Below are positions 5,532 through 12,214 of a DNA stretch of 12,214 bases, in pieces. Position 1 is the first letter of the stretch. Each line of letters opens with the position of its first letter. Made by a program: the position numbers and the translations under genes. Source of the DNA: Eubacteriales Family XIII. Incertae Sedis bacterium (GTDB taxonomy: Bacteria; Bacillota; Clostridia; Peptostreptococcales; Anaerovoracaceae); assembly GCA_031278255.1 (NCBI GenBank), contig JAITKU010000210.1:1-12214 (forward strand), given 5' to 3'. The notes beneath the pieces were generated by a model. It was given only the letters and a program-made list of their open reading frames with translations, made no database searches and was not told the DNA's origin.

Positions 5532-7493
5532 ATGGCGTCTTTCAATCATTTCAAGCATATATTCACCCCCTTGAAAGTCGGGACTGCGACTTTCAGAAGC
5601 CGTGTGGAATTCTCTCCGATGGTCTGCGACATGACGACCTCCACGGGGGAACCCACGCAGGGCTATATCGATTTTGTGGAGCGGCAGGCCGAATCCGGCG
5701 TGGCGATCATCCATCTCGGCGCGACCCCGGTCGATCGGGAGAATTCCGTCGATTACCGCGCGGAGGTGGACGTGACCGACGAACTCAAGATCGCGGGACT
5801 CGTCATGATGGCCGAGGCGGCGCACCGGCACGGCGCCAAACTCTCCGTCGAACTCGTACACGCCGGCCGCGGCGCGGACGCCGAACTCATCACGACGCCC
5901 TACGCCATCGCCCCGTCGAACTTCACGATACCGGGCAGATGCCGGTACATCAAGGAGATGGACCAGCATGACATCGAGCGCGTCATCGCGTCCTATGTGG
6001 ACTGTTCTTTGCGTTTGCAGCGCTGCGGCTTCGACGGCGTTCTCATACACGGGGCGCACGGCAACCTCATCGCGCAGTTCCTTTCGCCCATGACAAACAC
6101 GCGCACGGATATGTGGGGCGGCACTCCAAAGAGGCGCAGACGCTTTCCCCTCGCCCTGCTGAAAGCCGTTCGGGAGGCCGTCGGTCCCGATTTCCTCGTC
6201 GAACTGCGCATATCGGGCGATGAGATCGTCCCGGAGGGGATGCGCACGCCCGAGGTCATCGATTTCCTCAAGGAGGCGCAGGACTACATCGATCTCATCA
6301 ATGTTTCCGCCGGTCTTATCGTCGAAACGCGCGGCCAATTCTACAGTATGCCGCCCTATTTCCGTCCGCGCGGCGCGAACGTCCCCTACGCGAAAGAGAT
6401 CAAGGCTTGCAAGGATATTCGCATACCCATCAGCGTCGCGGGCGGCATTACGACCGCGGAGATGGCGGACGCGCTCATCGCCGAGGGCAGCGTGGACATG
6501 GTTTCCATCGCCCGCGCCCTGCTCGCGGACCCGGACATGCTGAACAAATCTTGGCGCGGACAGCCGGAGAAAGCGCGGCCCTGTCTGCGCTGCTGGATGT
6601 GCGCGGGCGGTTACGGCACGCACATACATTGCGCCGTCAACCCGCAGCTCGCGCGTACGTGGCGCTATTCAAAGCCTTGGCCCGCGGAGAAGAAAAAGAA
6701 AGTCGTCGTCGTGGGCGGGGGCGTCGCCGGTACGCAGGCCGCGCGCACGCTCGCGGAGAAAGGGCATGACACGGTGCTTTTCGAGAAGAGCGACGCCCTG
6801 GGCGGTCTGCTGAAAGACATCAGCCGCCTGCCTTTCAAGGACGACATGCTGTTCTACACCGAGTGGCTGCAGCGTGAGACCCTCGCTTGCGGCGCGGATA
6901 TACGCCTGAACACGGAAGCGACCGCGGAAAACGTCATGGCGGAGAAGCCGGACGCCATCGTAGTGGCCGTCGGCGCCGTACCCGCGCGCCCGCCGATTCC
7001 CGGCCTCGACGGGGAAAAGGTCCACAATGTACTCGACGTGGATGCGGGCCGCGTGAAATTCCCGAAAGGCAGCAAGATCGTCGTACTCGGCGGCGGACTC
7101 TCGGGCTGTGAATCCGCGCTTGCCCTCGCCATGGAGGGCCACGCCGTCACCGTCGTCGATATGATCAAGACGGACGATTTTGCGAGCGGCGGCCACGATC
7201 TGGCGCGCAACATGCTCATGCAGCTGCTCGCCGACAACAACGCCAAGCTCATCGGCGAGAATCTCGTTCGCTCCGTCTCGGGCGGAAAGGTCGAGATAGA
7301 GGACAGAAACTGGAAAACGCGCTTTTTGGAGGCGGATTACATCGTAGAGGCCTTTGGCATGAAGAAAAACGAGGCGATGCTTGATCGCTTCTTTGAACTC
7401 ATCCCGGACGTGTACTATGTGGGCGACTGCGCGGGGGTGAAGAACATCATGAACGCGAACTTTACGGCCTACGACAGGAGCTGCAACATTTGA
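5532..7493 (+). CDS. NADH:flavin oxidoreductase, 2,4-dienoyl-CoA reductase (FadH)-type iron-sulfur flavoprotein
   Basis: An in-frame ATG exists at 5511, but AGGAGG at 5520-5525 sits between the two ATGs, 6 nt before 5532, so the product is 653 residues. An N-terminal old-yellow-enzyme TIM barrel (about 1-340) binds FMN. A [4Fe-4S] site follows with Cys351, Cys354, Cys357 and Cys367. Next come an FAD Rossmann motif GGGVAG (395-400) and an NAD(P)H motif GGGLSG (520-525), with VYYVGDCAG near the C-terminus. Electrons would pass from NAD(P)H through FAD and the cluster to FMN, then to an activated C=C bond. In the barrel motif HGAHGNLIAQFLSP, Asn178 stands where OYE and FadH have the proton-donating Tyr, so the substrate or mechanism may differ. 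BaiCD-like enoate reductases of gut anaerobes are relatives by architecture. It probably saturates a ring or side-chain double bond in this pathway (inference). Confidence 0.92.
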   Translation: MASFNHFKHIFTPLKVGTATFRSRVEFSPMVCDMTTSTGEPTQGYIDFVERQAESGVAIIHLGATPVDRENSVDYRAEVDVTDELKIAGLVMMAEAAHRHGAKLSVELVHAGRGADAELITTPYAIAPSNFTIPGRCRYIKEMDQHDIERVIASYVDCSLRLQRCGFDGVLIHGAHGNLIAQFLSPMTNTRTDMWGGTPKRRRRFPLALLKAVREAVGPDFLVELRISGDEIVPEGMRTPEVIDFLKEAQDYIDLINVSAGLIVETRGQFYSMPPYFRPRGANVPYAKEIKACKDIRIPISVAGGITTAEMADALIAEGSVDMVSIARALLADPDMLNKSWRGQPEKARPCLRCWMCAGGYGTHIHCAVNPQLARTWRYSKPWPAEKKKKVVVVGGGVAGTQAARTLAEKGHDTVLFEKSDALGGLLKDISRLPFKDDMLFYTEWLQRETLACGADIRLNTEATAENVMAEKPDAIVVAVGAVPARPPIPGLDGEKVHNVLDVDAGRVKFPKGSKIVVLGGGLSGCESALALAMEGHAVTVVDMIKTDDFASGGHDLARNMLMQLLADNNAKLIGENLVRSVSGGKVEIEDRNWKTRFLEADYIVEAFGMKKNEAMLDRFFELIPDVYYVGDCAGVKNIMNANFTAYDRSCNI

Positions 7494-7523
7494 CGCGGCG
7501 CGCCGGCGCGTTTCAACATTTGA
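7484..7523 (+). repeat. 10-bp direct repeat CAACATTTGA flanking the flavoenzyme stop
   Basis: CAACATTTGA occurs at 7484-7493, where its TGA is the flavoenzyme stop codon, and again at 7514-7523 after a GC-rich spacer. It may be a small duplication; no function is evident. Confidence 0.6.
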
Positions 7524-7548
7524 AGCGCGCCTGGGGCGCTTCGATTTT
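7522..7548 (+). terminator. Weak intercistronic hairpin with short T-run, possible attenuator
   Basis: GAAGCGC (7522-7528) pairs with GCGCTTC (7536-7542) around a 7-nt loop and is followed by GATTTT. The stem is perfect, but four Ts are too few for a strong terminator. Partial read-through before the Mo-enzyme genes, or an mRNA processing role, is more likely than full termination. Confidence 0.3.
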
Positions 7549-7582
7549 GGACGGAGCCGAAATTGAAAGGCGGGTGTGAAAA

Positions 7583-10330
7583 TTGGCAAGGAAACCGATC
7601 GATATCAAGGCCGGCAAACGCGTCTTTAAGTCCGCCGGCCTCCAGGGACCGATCAGCGGTCCGCCCACGGTTGTCGATTCCGATGAAAACGGCAAGGTGA
7701 TACGCGTGCGGCCTTTCCACTACGACGCGTATGTGGATTGGGAAAAGAAAAACCCGTGGAAGATCGAAGCGAGAGGCAGCGTGTTCAAACCGCCGAGGCG
7801 CACGGTCCACGGCGCTTTCTATCTCGGATACAAGAAGCGCGTCTATTCCGCGAATCGCGTAAAATGGCCGTTGAAGCGCGTGGACTGGGACCCGAAAGGC
7901 GAACGGAACCCGCAGAATCGCGGCAAGAGCGGCTACGTCCGCATCTCATGGGACGAGGCCGCGGGGCTTATCGCGGACGAACTCCTGCGCGTAAAGGAGA
8001 AATACGGCATGTCCGCCGTGCTGTCCGAGGCCGATATGCACGGCGAGGGGAAGCACGTGGCGCCCAGCCACGGTTGCGCGAATCGCTTGCTCAGCCTGCT
8101 CGGCGCTTATACGATACAAATGCGGAACATGGACAGCTGGGAGGGCTGGGCTTGGGGTTCCAAGAACGTCTGGGGCGGCGAGCCCGTGGGGGAGATGGAG
8201 CCGGCCGGCAATCTCTGGCCCGATATCGCGCGGCATTCCGACGCCCTGCTGTTTTGGGCCGCCGATCCGGAGGTCACGCCGATGGGCTTCGACGGCTATA
8301 TGGCCGGCAGATTGAGCCAATGGCTGCACAGTATCGGACTCAAGTTCATCTACATCGATCCCGCCCTCAATTATTCCGGCTGTTATCTGGCGGATAAATG
8401 GATTCCCGTGTATCCCAACACGGACGCGGCCCTCTATCTCGCCATCGCGTGGGTATGGCTCACGGAGGGTACTTACGATAAGGACTATGTGGCCGGTCAC
8501 GCCGTCGGCGCCGAGGAATTCTTTGATTATGTACGCGGAAAGGCGGACGGCGAGGCAAAGACGCCGAAGTGGGCGAGCGAGAAATGCGGCGTGCCCGAAT
8601 ATACGATCAAGGCGCTCGCGCGTTACTGGGGCAAGAAAACGGTCAGCGTCACCATAGGGAACGGCGGACCCGCCATACGCGGGCCTTTCTCCAGCGAACC
8701 GGCGCGCCTCCAATCCGTCCTGCTCGGAATGCGGGGCCTCGGCAAACCCGGCGTCCATCAGGTCAAATGGCTCGAATGGGGCATATTCTCAAAAGACCTC
8801 CCCCTGCCGTATCAGGGCAAGACAAATCCCAAGGTGGCCCTGCGCACGGATGTCGTACATCCGCCGGCGCAGGAAAAGGGCTTTGCGATGGAAAACGTGA
8901 ACGATCAGATCAAGTCCATCATGGCCCGGGCCGAGAACGGCGAGGGTATCTACAGCTTGGAGGAAATGACGCGGGATCTCGAGGTGTTTCGCGAGGTGAT
9001 GGCGCCCGTCAAGATTCCGCCGGCGCAGTCCGTACCGAAATGCCTCGTTCACGACGCCATATTGAACGGCCGCGTCGAATGGTACGGCCTGCATTCGTTC
9101 TGCGGCCCGGACTTCGAGCAATGGGAGAAGCATGAATATCCAAGGCCCGGCTGTTCGGAAATCCACATGATCTGGACGGATTCCCCCTGCATGGTCACCT
9201 GCTGGAACGACGGCTTCCGTTTCGTCAAGGCGCTCCGCAGTCCCAAGATCGAATGCGTCGTCGCGCAGCATCCCTGGCTCGAAAACGACTGCTATCTGTC
9301 GGATATCATCCTGCCCGTCGCGACAAAATTCGAGATGGAGGATATCTGCGAGGATTTCAACGGCGGTATTTTGGAATCCGTATTCCGCGAACACGCGGCC
9401 TGCCCGCCCGTCGGCGAGTCCCTGAACGATTTCGACTGCGTGGCGGCCGTCGCGAAGAAGCTCGGCGACGCCTATTATATGGCGTATACGAACAACGAAC
9501 TGCCGCTCGAAACGCTCATAGAGGCGTTCTGGAAAGGCAGCAACGTCGCGCATCTCGACTTGGAGGACGAATTCCACAAAAAGGACATCTTCGTCATTCC
9601 CCCCGCGGAGGATATCGACAAAATCCCGCCGGGCCTGCGTCCTTTCTGCGACGATCCGGACAAGGCGCCGCTTTCGACCCCGACGGGCAAGCTCGAATTC
9701 ACCTCCACGAAGATCAAGGAGCATTTCCCGGACGACGAGGAGCGCCCGCCCTACCCGAAATGGATCGAGAAGAGCGCCCTGCACGACGAAAGGCGCGGCG
9801 GCGAACGCCATAAGACCTATCCCTTGCTCTGCATGTCCAACCACGGAAGATGGCGTTTTCACGCGCAGCTGGACGATCATACCTGGAACAGGGAGGTCGA
9901 TCGCATGAAGATACGCGCCGAGGACGGCTACCAGTACGAATCCATGTGGATCAACCCGAAAACGGCGGCGGCGCGCGGCATAGCGCACGGCGATATCGTC
10001 AAGGTATTCAACGAGCGCGGCACCGTGCTTTGCGGCGCTTTCCTGACCGAACGCCTGATGCCGGAGGTTGTCTATGTGGATCACGGCGCGCGCTTCGATC
10101 CGATCGACGCGGAGAAGCTCGACAGGGGCGGCGCGATCAATCTCATCACGCCGACGGCCATCACCTCAAAGACCGTCACGGGCATGGTTGTGAGCGGCTT
10201 TCTCGTCGATACGGCAAAGGTGACGGCCGCGGAAATGGCCGCGTGGCGCGCCGAATACCCCGCTGCCTTTGCGCGCAAGGTGGATTATGCGGCGGGGGTT
10301 TGTCTGGACGGTTGGCTCCTAAACCCGTGA
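7583..10330 (+). CDS. Molybdopterin-dependent oxidoreductase, large subunit, pyrogallol-phloroglucinol transhydroxylase-like (DMSO reductase family)
   Basis: This 915-residue bis-MGD enzyme subunit has no Tat signal and no N-terminal Cys cluster, as in the cytoplasmic transhydroxylase of Pelobacter acidigallici (875 residues). The start must be TTG at 7583, because an in-frame TGA lies at 7577-7579 and the next Met is about residue 143; AGGCGGG upstream acts as the ribosome-binding site. A Ser in RNMDSWEGW (Asp184-Ser185) is the likely Mo ligand, corresponding to the Asp-Ser pair of transhydroxylase. His153, His158 and His163 are candidates for the active-site His. No Cys or Sec occupies the ligand position. 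The C-terminal part (about 745-915) is the molydopterin-dinucleotide-binding barrel. It is paired with an iron-sulfur subunit 17 bp downstream. Likely chemistry is hydroxylation, hydroxyl transfer or dehydroxylation of a phenolic ring. Other candidates are resorcinol hydroxylase and catechol dehydroxylase types. The family is fairly sure; the substrate is not. Confidence 0.88.
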   Translation: MARKPIDIKAGKRVFKSAGLQGPISGPPTVVDSDENGKVIRVRPFHYDAYVDWEKKNPWKIEARGSVFKPPRRTVHGAFYLGYKKRVYSANRVKWPLKRVDWDPKGERNPQNRGKSGYVRISWDEAAGLIADELLRVKEKYGMSAVLSEADMHGEGKHVAPSHGCANRLLSLLGAYTIQMRNMDSWEGWAWGSKNVWGGEPVGEMEPAGNLWPDIARHSDALLFWAADPEVTPMGFDGYMAGRLSQWLHSIGLKFIYIDPALNYSGCYLADKWIPVYPNTDAALYLAIAWVWLTEGTYDKDYVAGHAVGAEEFFDYVRGKADGEAKTPKWASEKCGVPEYTIKALARYWGKKTVSVTIGNGGPAIRGPFSSEPARLQSVLLGMRGLGKPGVHQVKWLEWGIFSKDLPLPYQGKTNPKVALRTDVVHPPAQEKGFAMENVNDQIKSIMARAENGEGIYSLEEMTRDLEVFREVMAPVKIPPAQSVPKCLVHDAILNGRVEWYGLHSFCGPDFEQWEKHEYPRPGCSEIHMIWTDSPCMVTCWNDGFRFVKALRSPKIECVVAQHPWLENDCYLSDIILPVATKFEMEDICEDFNGGILESVFREHAACPPVGESLNDFDCVAAVAKKLGDAYYMAYTNNELPLETLIEAFWKGSNVAHLDLEDEFHKKDIFVIPPAEDIDKIPPGLRPFCDDPDKAPLSTPTGKLEFTSTKIKEHFPDDEERPPYPKWIEKSALHDERRGGERHKTYPLLCMSNHGRWRFHAQLDDHTWNREVDRMKIRAEDGYQYESMWINPKTAAARGIAHGDIVKVFNERGTVLCGAFLTERLMPEVVYVDHGARFDPIDAEKLDRGGAINLITPTAITSKTVTGMVVSGFLVDTAKVTAAEMAAWRAEYPAAFARKVDYAAGVCLDGWLLNP

Positions 10331-10347
10331 GAGAGGAGGAAATCGCT

Positions 10348-11160
10348 ATGGCAAAGGTATTTACGGTGGACGTTTCAAAATGCAACGGTTGCTATACCTG
10401 CCAGACCGTGTGCAAGGATGAGCATGTGGACAACGACTGGACGCCCTACGCCAAGCCGCAGCCGGAGATCGGCCAATTTTGGGTTAAGCTGCGGGAGCAT
10501 GTGGGCGGAACGGTGCCCAAGGTCCGTTCGCATTACGTCCCCGAACTGTGCAATCACTGCGAAAGGCCGCGCTGCGCGGACGTGTGCGGCGCGGGGGCGA
10601 TCGAGAAAAGGGAGGACGGACTCGTCCTCATCGATCCGGAGAAGTGTACGGGCTGCGATCTGTGCGCCGACGCCTGCCCTTACGACGCGATCTACAAGAA
10701 CCCCGCGCTGAAGATCTGTCAGAAGTGTACGGGCTGCGCGCATCTGCTCGACGCGGGCGAAAAGTCGCCGCGCTGCGTGGAAGCCTGCCCGACCGACGCG
10801 CTGCAATTCGGGGATTTTGACGAAATGCGGGACTTCATCGTCGGTTCGACGGTCCGCAAGCCCGAGACGGGCATCGGTCCGCGGGTGTATTATCGCAACA
10901 TCCCCGGCAGATTCATCGCGGGAACCGTCTTTGATCCGGTCGAACAGGAGGTGGTCATCGGCGCGAAATGCCGCGCCACGAACGGCGGCAAAACCCGGGA
11001 GGTCATCACGGATGATTTCGGCGATTTCTGGTTCAACGATCTGGCGGCGGGCAAATACGACCTTGTGATCGAGGCGGGCGGTTACGCGTACAGGACCTTC
11101 TCCGGTGTCGATGCGACGCGGGACGTGAACCTCGGCGATATTCCGCTGACGCGGGAATAG
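10348..11160 (+). CDS. Transhydroxylase-like iron-sulfur subunit with C-terminal transthyretin-like domain
   Basis: The 270-residue protein starts at the ATG preceded by AGGAGG at 10334-10339 (8-nt spacing). It has four Cys groups of ferredoxin type: 12/15/18/22, 68/71/76/80, 100/103/106/110, and 124/127 with 143/147; Cys130 is extra. This is the ligand set of a four-cluster DmsB/NrfC-like electron-transfer subunit. After about residue 180 comes a domain starting GRFIAGTVFDP and including GDFWFNDLAAGKYDLVIEA, a carboxypeptidase-regulatory/transthyretin-like beta sandwich. The small subunit of pyrogallol transhydroxylase (274 residues) has the same two-part plan, which supports the assignment of the large subunit. 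There is no Tat or twin-Arg signal and no membrane anchor gene, so the heterodimer should be soluble. It would pass electrons to or from the Mo site. It is followed by a terminator and is the last gene of the operon. Confidence 0.92.
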   Translation: MAKVFTVDVSKCNGCYTCQTVCKDEHVDNDWTPYAKPQPEIGQFWVKLREHVGGTVPKVRSHYVPELCNHCERPRCADVCGAGAIEKREDGLVLIDPEKCTGCDLCADACPYDAIYKNPALKICQKCTGCAHLLDAGEKSPRCVEACPTDALQFGDFDEMRDFIVGSTVRKPETGIGPRVYYRNIPGRFIAGTVFDPVEQEVVIGAKCRATNGGKTREVITDDFGDFWFNDLAAGKYDLVIEAGGYAYRTFSGVDATRDVNLGDIPLTRE

Positions 11161-11186
11161 GATCGCGTTAAGCCGCTCGACATTTC

Positions 11187-11219
11187 GGGCCGGGGAAACC
11201 GCCCCCGGTCCGTTTTTTT
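11187..11219 (+). terminator. Rho-independent terminator of the plus-strand operon
   Basis: GGGCCGGGG (11187-11195) pairs with CCCCGGTCC (11203-11211), one G-U pair, around the loop AAACCGC, and is followed by seven Ts (11213-11219). It begins 27 bp after the small-subunit stop. The T-run is on one side only, so it does not serve the opposing LysR gene as an intrinsic terminator. Confidence 0.9.
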
Positions 11220-11240
11220 GTGCGCCGGCGGGCGCTTTCG

Positions 11241-12182
11241 CTAGGCGGGCGGGTGCCGGTCCGCGTCCTTGTCGTCCTCGTTCGCTTTCCGGAACGCGAC
11301 CTTGAGCCTCTTGGTGAGCAGACTCAGGGCGATGTTGCTGATCTCTCCCTCGCGGTATATGAGCCAGAGCGATTCGCGCATATAGGTGTCGTACATCTTG
11401 AGCCGGCGGCGGCGCATGAGTTTGCTCCTGTCGGAGTCGATGATAATGCCGTAGCCGAGTTCCGCGTATGTGATGGCGGAACCCCTGTCGTAGGCCCACA
11501 TGATATCCTCCGGCGACAGATTCCACATGCGGATATCGTGTTCCATGCGCGCCTTGTGCGCAAGGCTGTCCTCGCCCTCCAGAATATCCGTTATAAAGGG
11601 CAAAGACATGAAATCCTCAAAGTGCGCGTCGTCCGTGGCGGCCGGGTGCCGGTCGGAGACCATGAGGTACAGGGGATAGGAGGTCAACTCGCGCTTGGAC
11701 GCGTTCAGGGACTCCGGCAGGAAACGGTCTATCAAAATGATGATATCGATCAGATTTCGCTGGAATTGTTCGAGCAGGAAAGACGGCGGCAGAGACAGTA
11801 TCTCCAGACGGATCTCCGGCCTTTTGGTCTTTATGTACTCGTACACCTCGAGTACGGGGGAGGCCTCCATAAAACTCTGCACCCCCAGCTTGATCTTTTT
11901 CCGGGGATTGTCGGCGGCGTTTTCCCGGTTGATGAGCGTGACCCTCTCCGCGTAGATTCGATTCAAATCGTTGAACAAATTGTAGTATTGACGGCCGACG
12001 AGCGTCAGCTCCACAGATCTTGTCGTGCGCACAAAGAGCTGCGCGCCGAGTTCGTTTTCGAGCGAAGCGATACTGCGGCTGACGGCCTGTTGCGACATGT
12101 AGAGTTGTTTCGCCGTCTTTGTATAGCTGAGCTTCTCGGCCAGCGTGAGAAAGGTTTTGATTTTTCCCGTATCCTGAAACAA
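11241..12182 (-). CDS. LysR family transcriptional regulator
   Basis: This 313-residue protein has the standard LTTR plan. An N-terminal winged helix-turn-helix spans about residues 5-65 (SYTKTAKQLYMSQQAVSRSI at 19-38, then LENELGAQLFVRT). It is followed by a linker helix and an effector-binding domain from about residue 97. The start is TTG at 12182-12180, supported by GAGGAGG at 12197-12191 with an 8-nt spacer; no better ATG lies in frame. The gene is convergent with the Mo-enzyme operon rather than divergent from it, so it is not in the classical LTTR arrangement. Its target may be the divergent control region at 4054-4571, or genes beyond the window. The effector is probably the pathway substrate or an intermediate, which is inference. 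The C-terminus is charged (KANEDDKDADRH). Confidence 0.93.
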   Translation of the reverse strand: MFQDTGKIKTFLTLAEKLSYTKTAKQLYMSQQAVSRSIASLENELGAQLFVRTTRSVELTLVGRQYYNLFNDLNRIYAERVTLINRENAADNPRKKIKLGVQSFMEASPVLEVYEYIKTKRPEIRLEILSLPPSFLLEQFQRNLIDIIILIDRFLPESLNASKRELTSYPLYLMVSDRHPAATDDAHFEDFMSLPFITDILEGEDSLAHKARMEHDIRMWNLSPEDIMWAYDRGSAITYAELGYGIIIDSDRSKLMRRRRLKMYDTYMRESLWLIYREGEISNIALSLLTKRLKVAFRKANEDDKDADRHPPA

Positions 12183-12214
12183 GCGCGCGTCCTCCTCATT
12201 CCTCCCGTGACTGC

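Noticed and set aside
5064..6629. 521-codon minus-strand open frame
   Set aside because: It is a shadow of the plus-strand SDR and flavoenzyme genes, with low-complexity Arg-rich translation and no ribosome-binding site of note.
8789..10084. 431-codon minus-strand open frame
   Set aside because: It is antisense to the Mo-enzyme large subunit, whose frame has clear family motifs.
9850..10347. Upstream extension of the iron-sulfur subunit reading frame
   Set aside because: The frame is open upstream, but that part overlaps the large-subunit gene and is Arg-rich nonsense. The AGGAGG plus ATG at 10348 and the 270-residue length match the family.
11222..11234. GCGCC/GGCGC palindrome as terminator of the LysR gene
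   Set aside because: The minus strand reads an A-run, not a T-run, beyond this hairpin, so it is not an intrinsic terminator for that gene.
1..12214. CRISPR arrays, tRNA/rRNA genes, insertion sequences
   Set aside because: No regularly spaced repeats, no tRNA-like cloverleaf, no rRNA sequence and no transposase motifs were seen on either strand.

Overview
The window looks like a catabolic gene cluster from a GC-rich anaerobic bacterium. Strong AGGAGG ribosome-binding sites, TTG starts and AT-rich promoters point towards a Clostridia-like or similar anaerobe, but no 16S or other marker fixes the taxon. The oxygen-sensitive style of the enzymes (Mo-pterin, many [4Fe-4S] clusters, iron-dependent alcohol dehydrogenase, FadH-type flavoenzyme) supports anaerobic life.

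Layout. Positions 1-144 hold the cut-off tail of an ABC-transporter ATPase that stops where its signature motif should begin. A minus-strand operon runs from 4053 down to 162: zinc alcohol dehydrogenase, metallo-beta-lactamase-fold hydrolase, iron-type alcohol dehydrogenase, then a short-chain dehydrogenase (SDR). A 518-bp AT-rich divergent control region (4054-4571) carries promoter candidates in both directions, a dyad operator candidate and a long foldable leader. A plus-strand operon follows from 4572 to 11160: a second SDR, an NADH:flavin oxidoreductase of the 2,4-dienoyl-CoA reductase type, then the large and small subunits of a molybdopterin enzyme resembling pyrogallol-phloroglucinol transhydroxylase. 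It ends in a clear rho-independent terminator (11187-11219). A LysR-type regulator lies tail-to-tail with it (12182-11241).

How they may work together (inference). The Mo enzyme would add, move or remove a hydroxyl group on a polyphenolic ring. The SDRs and the flavoenzyme would reduce the dearomatised ring (C=O and C=C respectively). The MBL-fold hydrolase would open a lactone or cyclic diketone, and the two alcohol dehydrogenases would oxidise or reduce the resulting hydroxy/oxo acids. The two divergent operons sharing one control region, with a LysR gene at the edge, look like a single inducible regulon. The real substrate cannot be read from sequence. No transporter, Mo-cofactor gene or membrane anchor is present in the window.
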